A stretch of DNA of 13,694 nucleotides from an uncultured bacterium (GTDB taxonomy: Bacteria > Bacteroidota > Bacteroidia > Bacteroidales > Bacteroidaceae), in assembly GCA_905215655.1 (NCBI GenBank), contig CAJMQT010000052.1, positions 1 through 13,694 of the forward strand, given 5' to 3'. Both the position numbers and the translations under genes were made by a program. Positions 13,572-13,694 of this stretch are shown in pieces. How positions within the stretch are numbered: the first letter of the stretch is position 1; the number at the start of each line of letters is the position of its first letter. The notes beneath the pieces are model-generated. The model saw nothing but the letters and a program-made list of their open reading frames with translations, did no database searches and was not told where the DNA came from.

Positions 13572-13694
13572 TTTAGTGTCGGTGTCAATCACAGCCCGGA
13601 GGGCTGAACCATCAGTAACCGGGTGTGGAGGAACATCGCGACGACACGCCCGGAGTCAGAGTTTTTACACTAAATGCACCCGGAGTGGTGCTAC
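13572..13694. repeat. Palindromic intergenic repeat element (CCGGAG family), reaching the window edge
   Basis: A composite of hairpins: an outer inverted repeat TTTAGTGT (13572-13579) / ACACTAAA (13667-13674); CAGCCC/GGGCTG (13592-13606); and a 9-bp stem CCGGGTGTG (13619-13627) / CACGCCCGG (13645-13653, one G·U pair) around a 17-nt loop. The trailing CACCCGGAGTGGTG may be a further hairpin. The motifs AGCCCGGAGGGCTGAACC and AACCGGGTGTGGAGG resemble dispersed non-coding repeats I remember from Bacteroides and Prevotella genomes. The right end is cut off by the window. Confidence 0.6.

Overview
The window looks like chromosomal DNA of a Bacteroidota member, most likely Prevotella-like. This is inferred from four things: protein families typical of the phylum (SPOR lipoprotein, RuvX, a deformylase with an MILPIY start, the ANTGERFGYY-type POT transporter); a YtxH/holin-like envelope operon; TAnnTTTG-like promoter boxes with few strong Shine-Dalgarno sequences; and intergenic spaces filled with palindromic repeats of the sort common in Prevotella and Bacteroides. 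No rRNA, tRNA, IS element, integrase or CRISPR array was seen.

Region 1 (348-5213, + strand) is a four-gene catabolic cluster: two half-transketolases (TPP-binding N-terminal subunit, then pyrimidine/C-terminal subunit, 4 bp apart), a GlpK-like FGGY sugar kinase, and a short fucose/arabinose-isomerase-fold protein that keeps the two metal-ligand acids. It ends at a clear hairpin-plus-T terminator. An isomerase, a kinase and a two-subunit transketolase form a complete route from an aldose, through a ketose and a ketose phosphate, to pentose-phosphate and triose-phosphate intermediates. The best-known precedent is the D-apiose/apulose-4-phosphate transketolase pathway, but the substrate cannot be read from sequence alone. 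A 95-bp GC-rich palindromic element lies between the transketolase pair and the kinase.

Region 2 (5304-8339, + strand) holds two singly transcribed genes: a POT/PTR2 proton-coupled transporter lacking the first Glu of its ExxER motif, and a secreted GH28 pectinase-type glycosidase. The GH28 enzyme gives a loose pectin theme with region 1, because apiose is a pectin (RG-II) sugar. Each gene is followed by a hairpin.

Region 3 (8558-9394, - strand) is a compact operon of three small envelope proteins: YtxH-like, a two-helix holin-superfamily protein, and an 81-aa partner.

Region 4 (9677-13439, + strand) is housekeeping: SPOR-domain lipoprotein, RuvX, peptide deformylase, and a large exported TPR protein. 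Its spacers and the window end carry further palindromic repeat families. The most unusual is a hairpin built from tandem 8-bp units, present in two intergenic sites, with its 3' half duplicated up to 4 bp before the TPR start codon.
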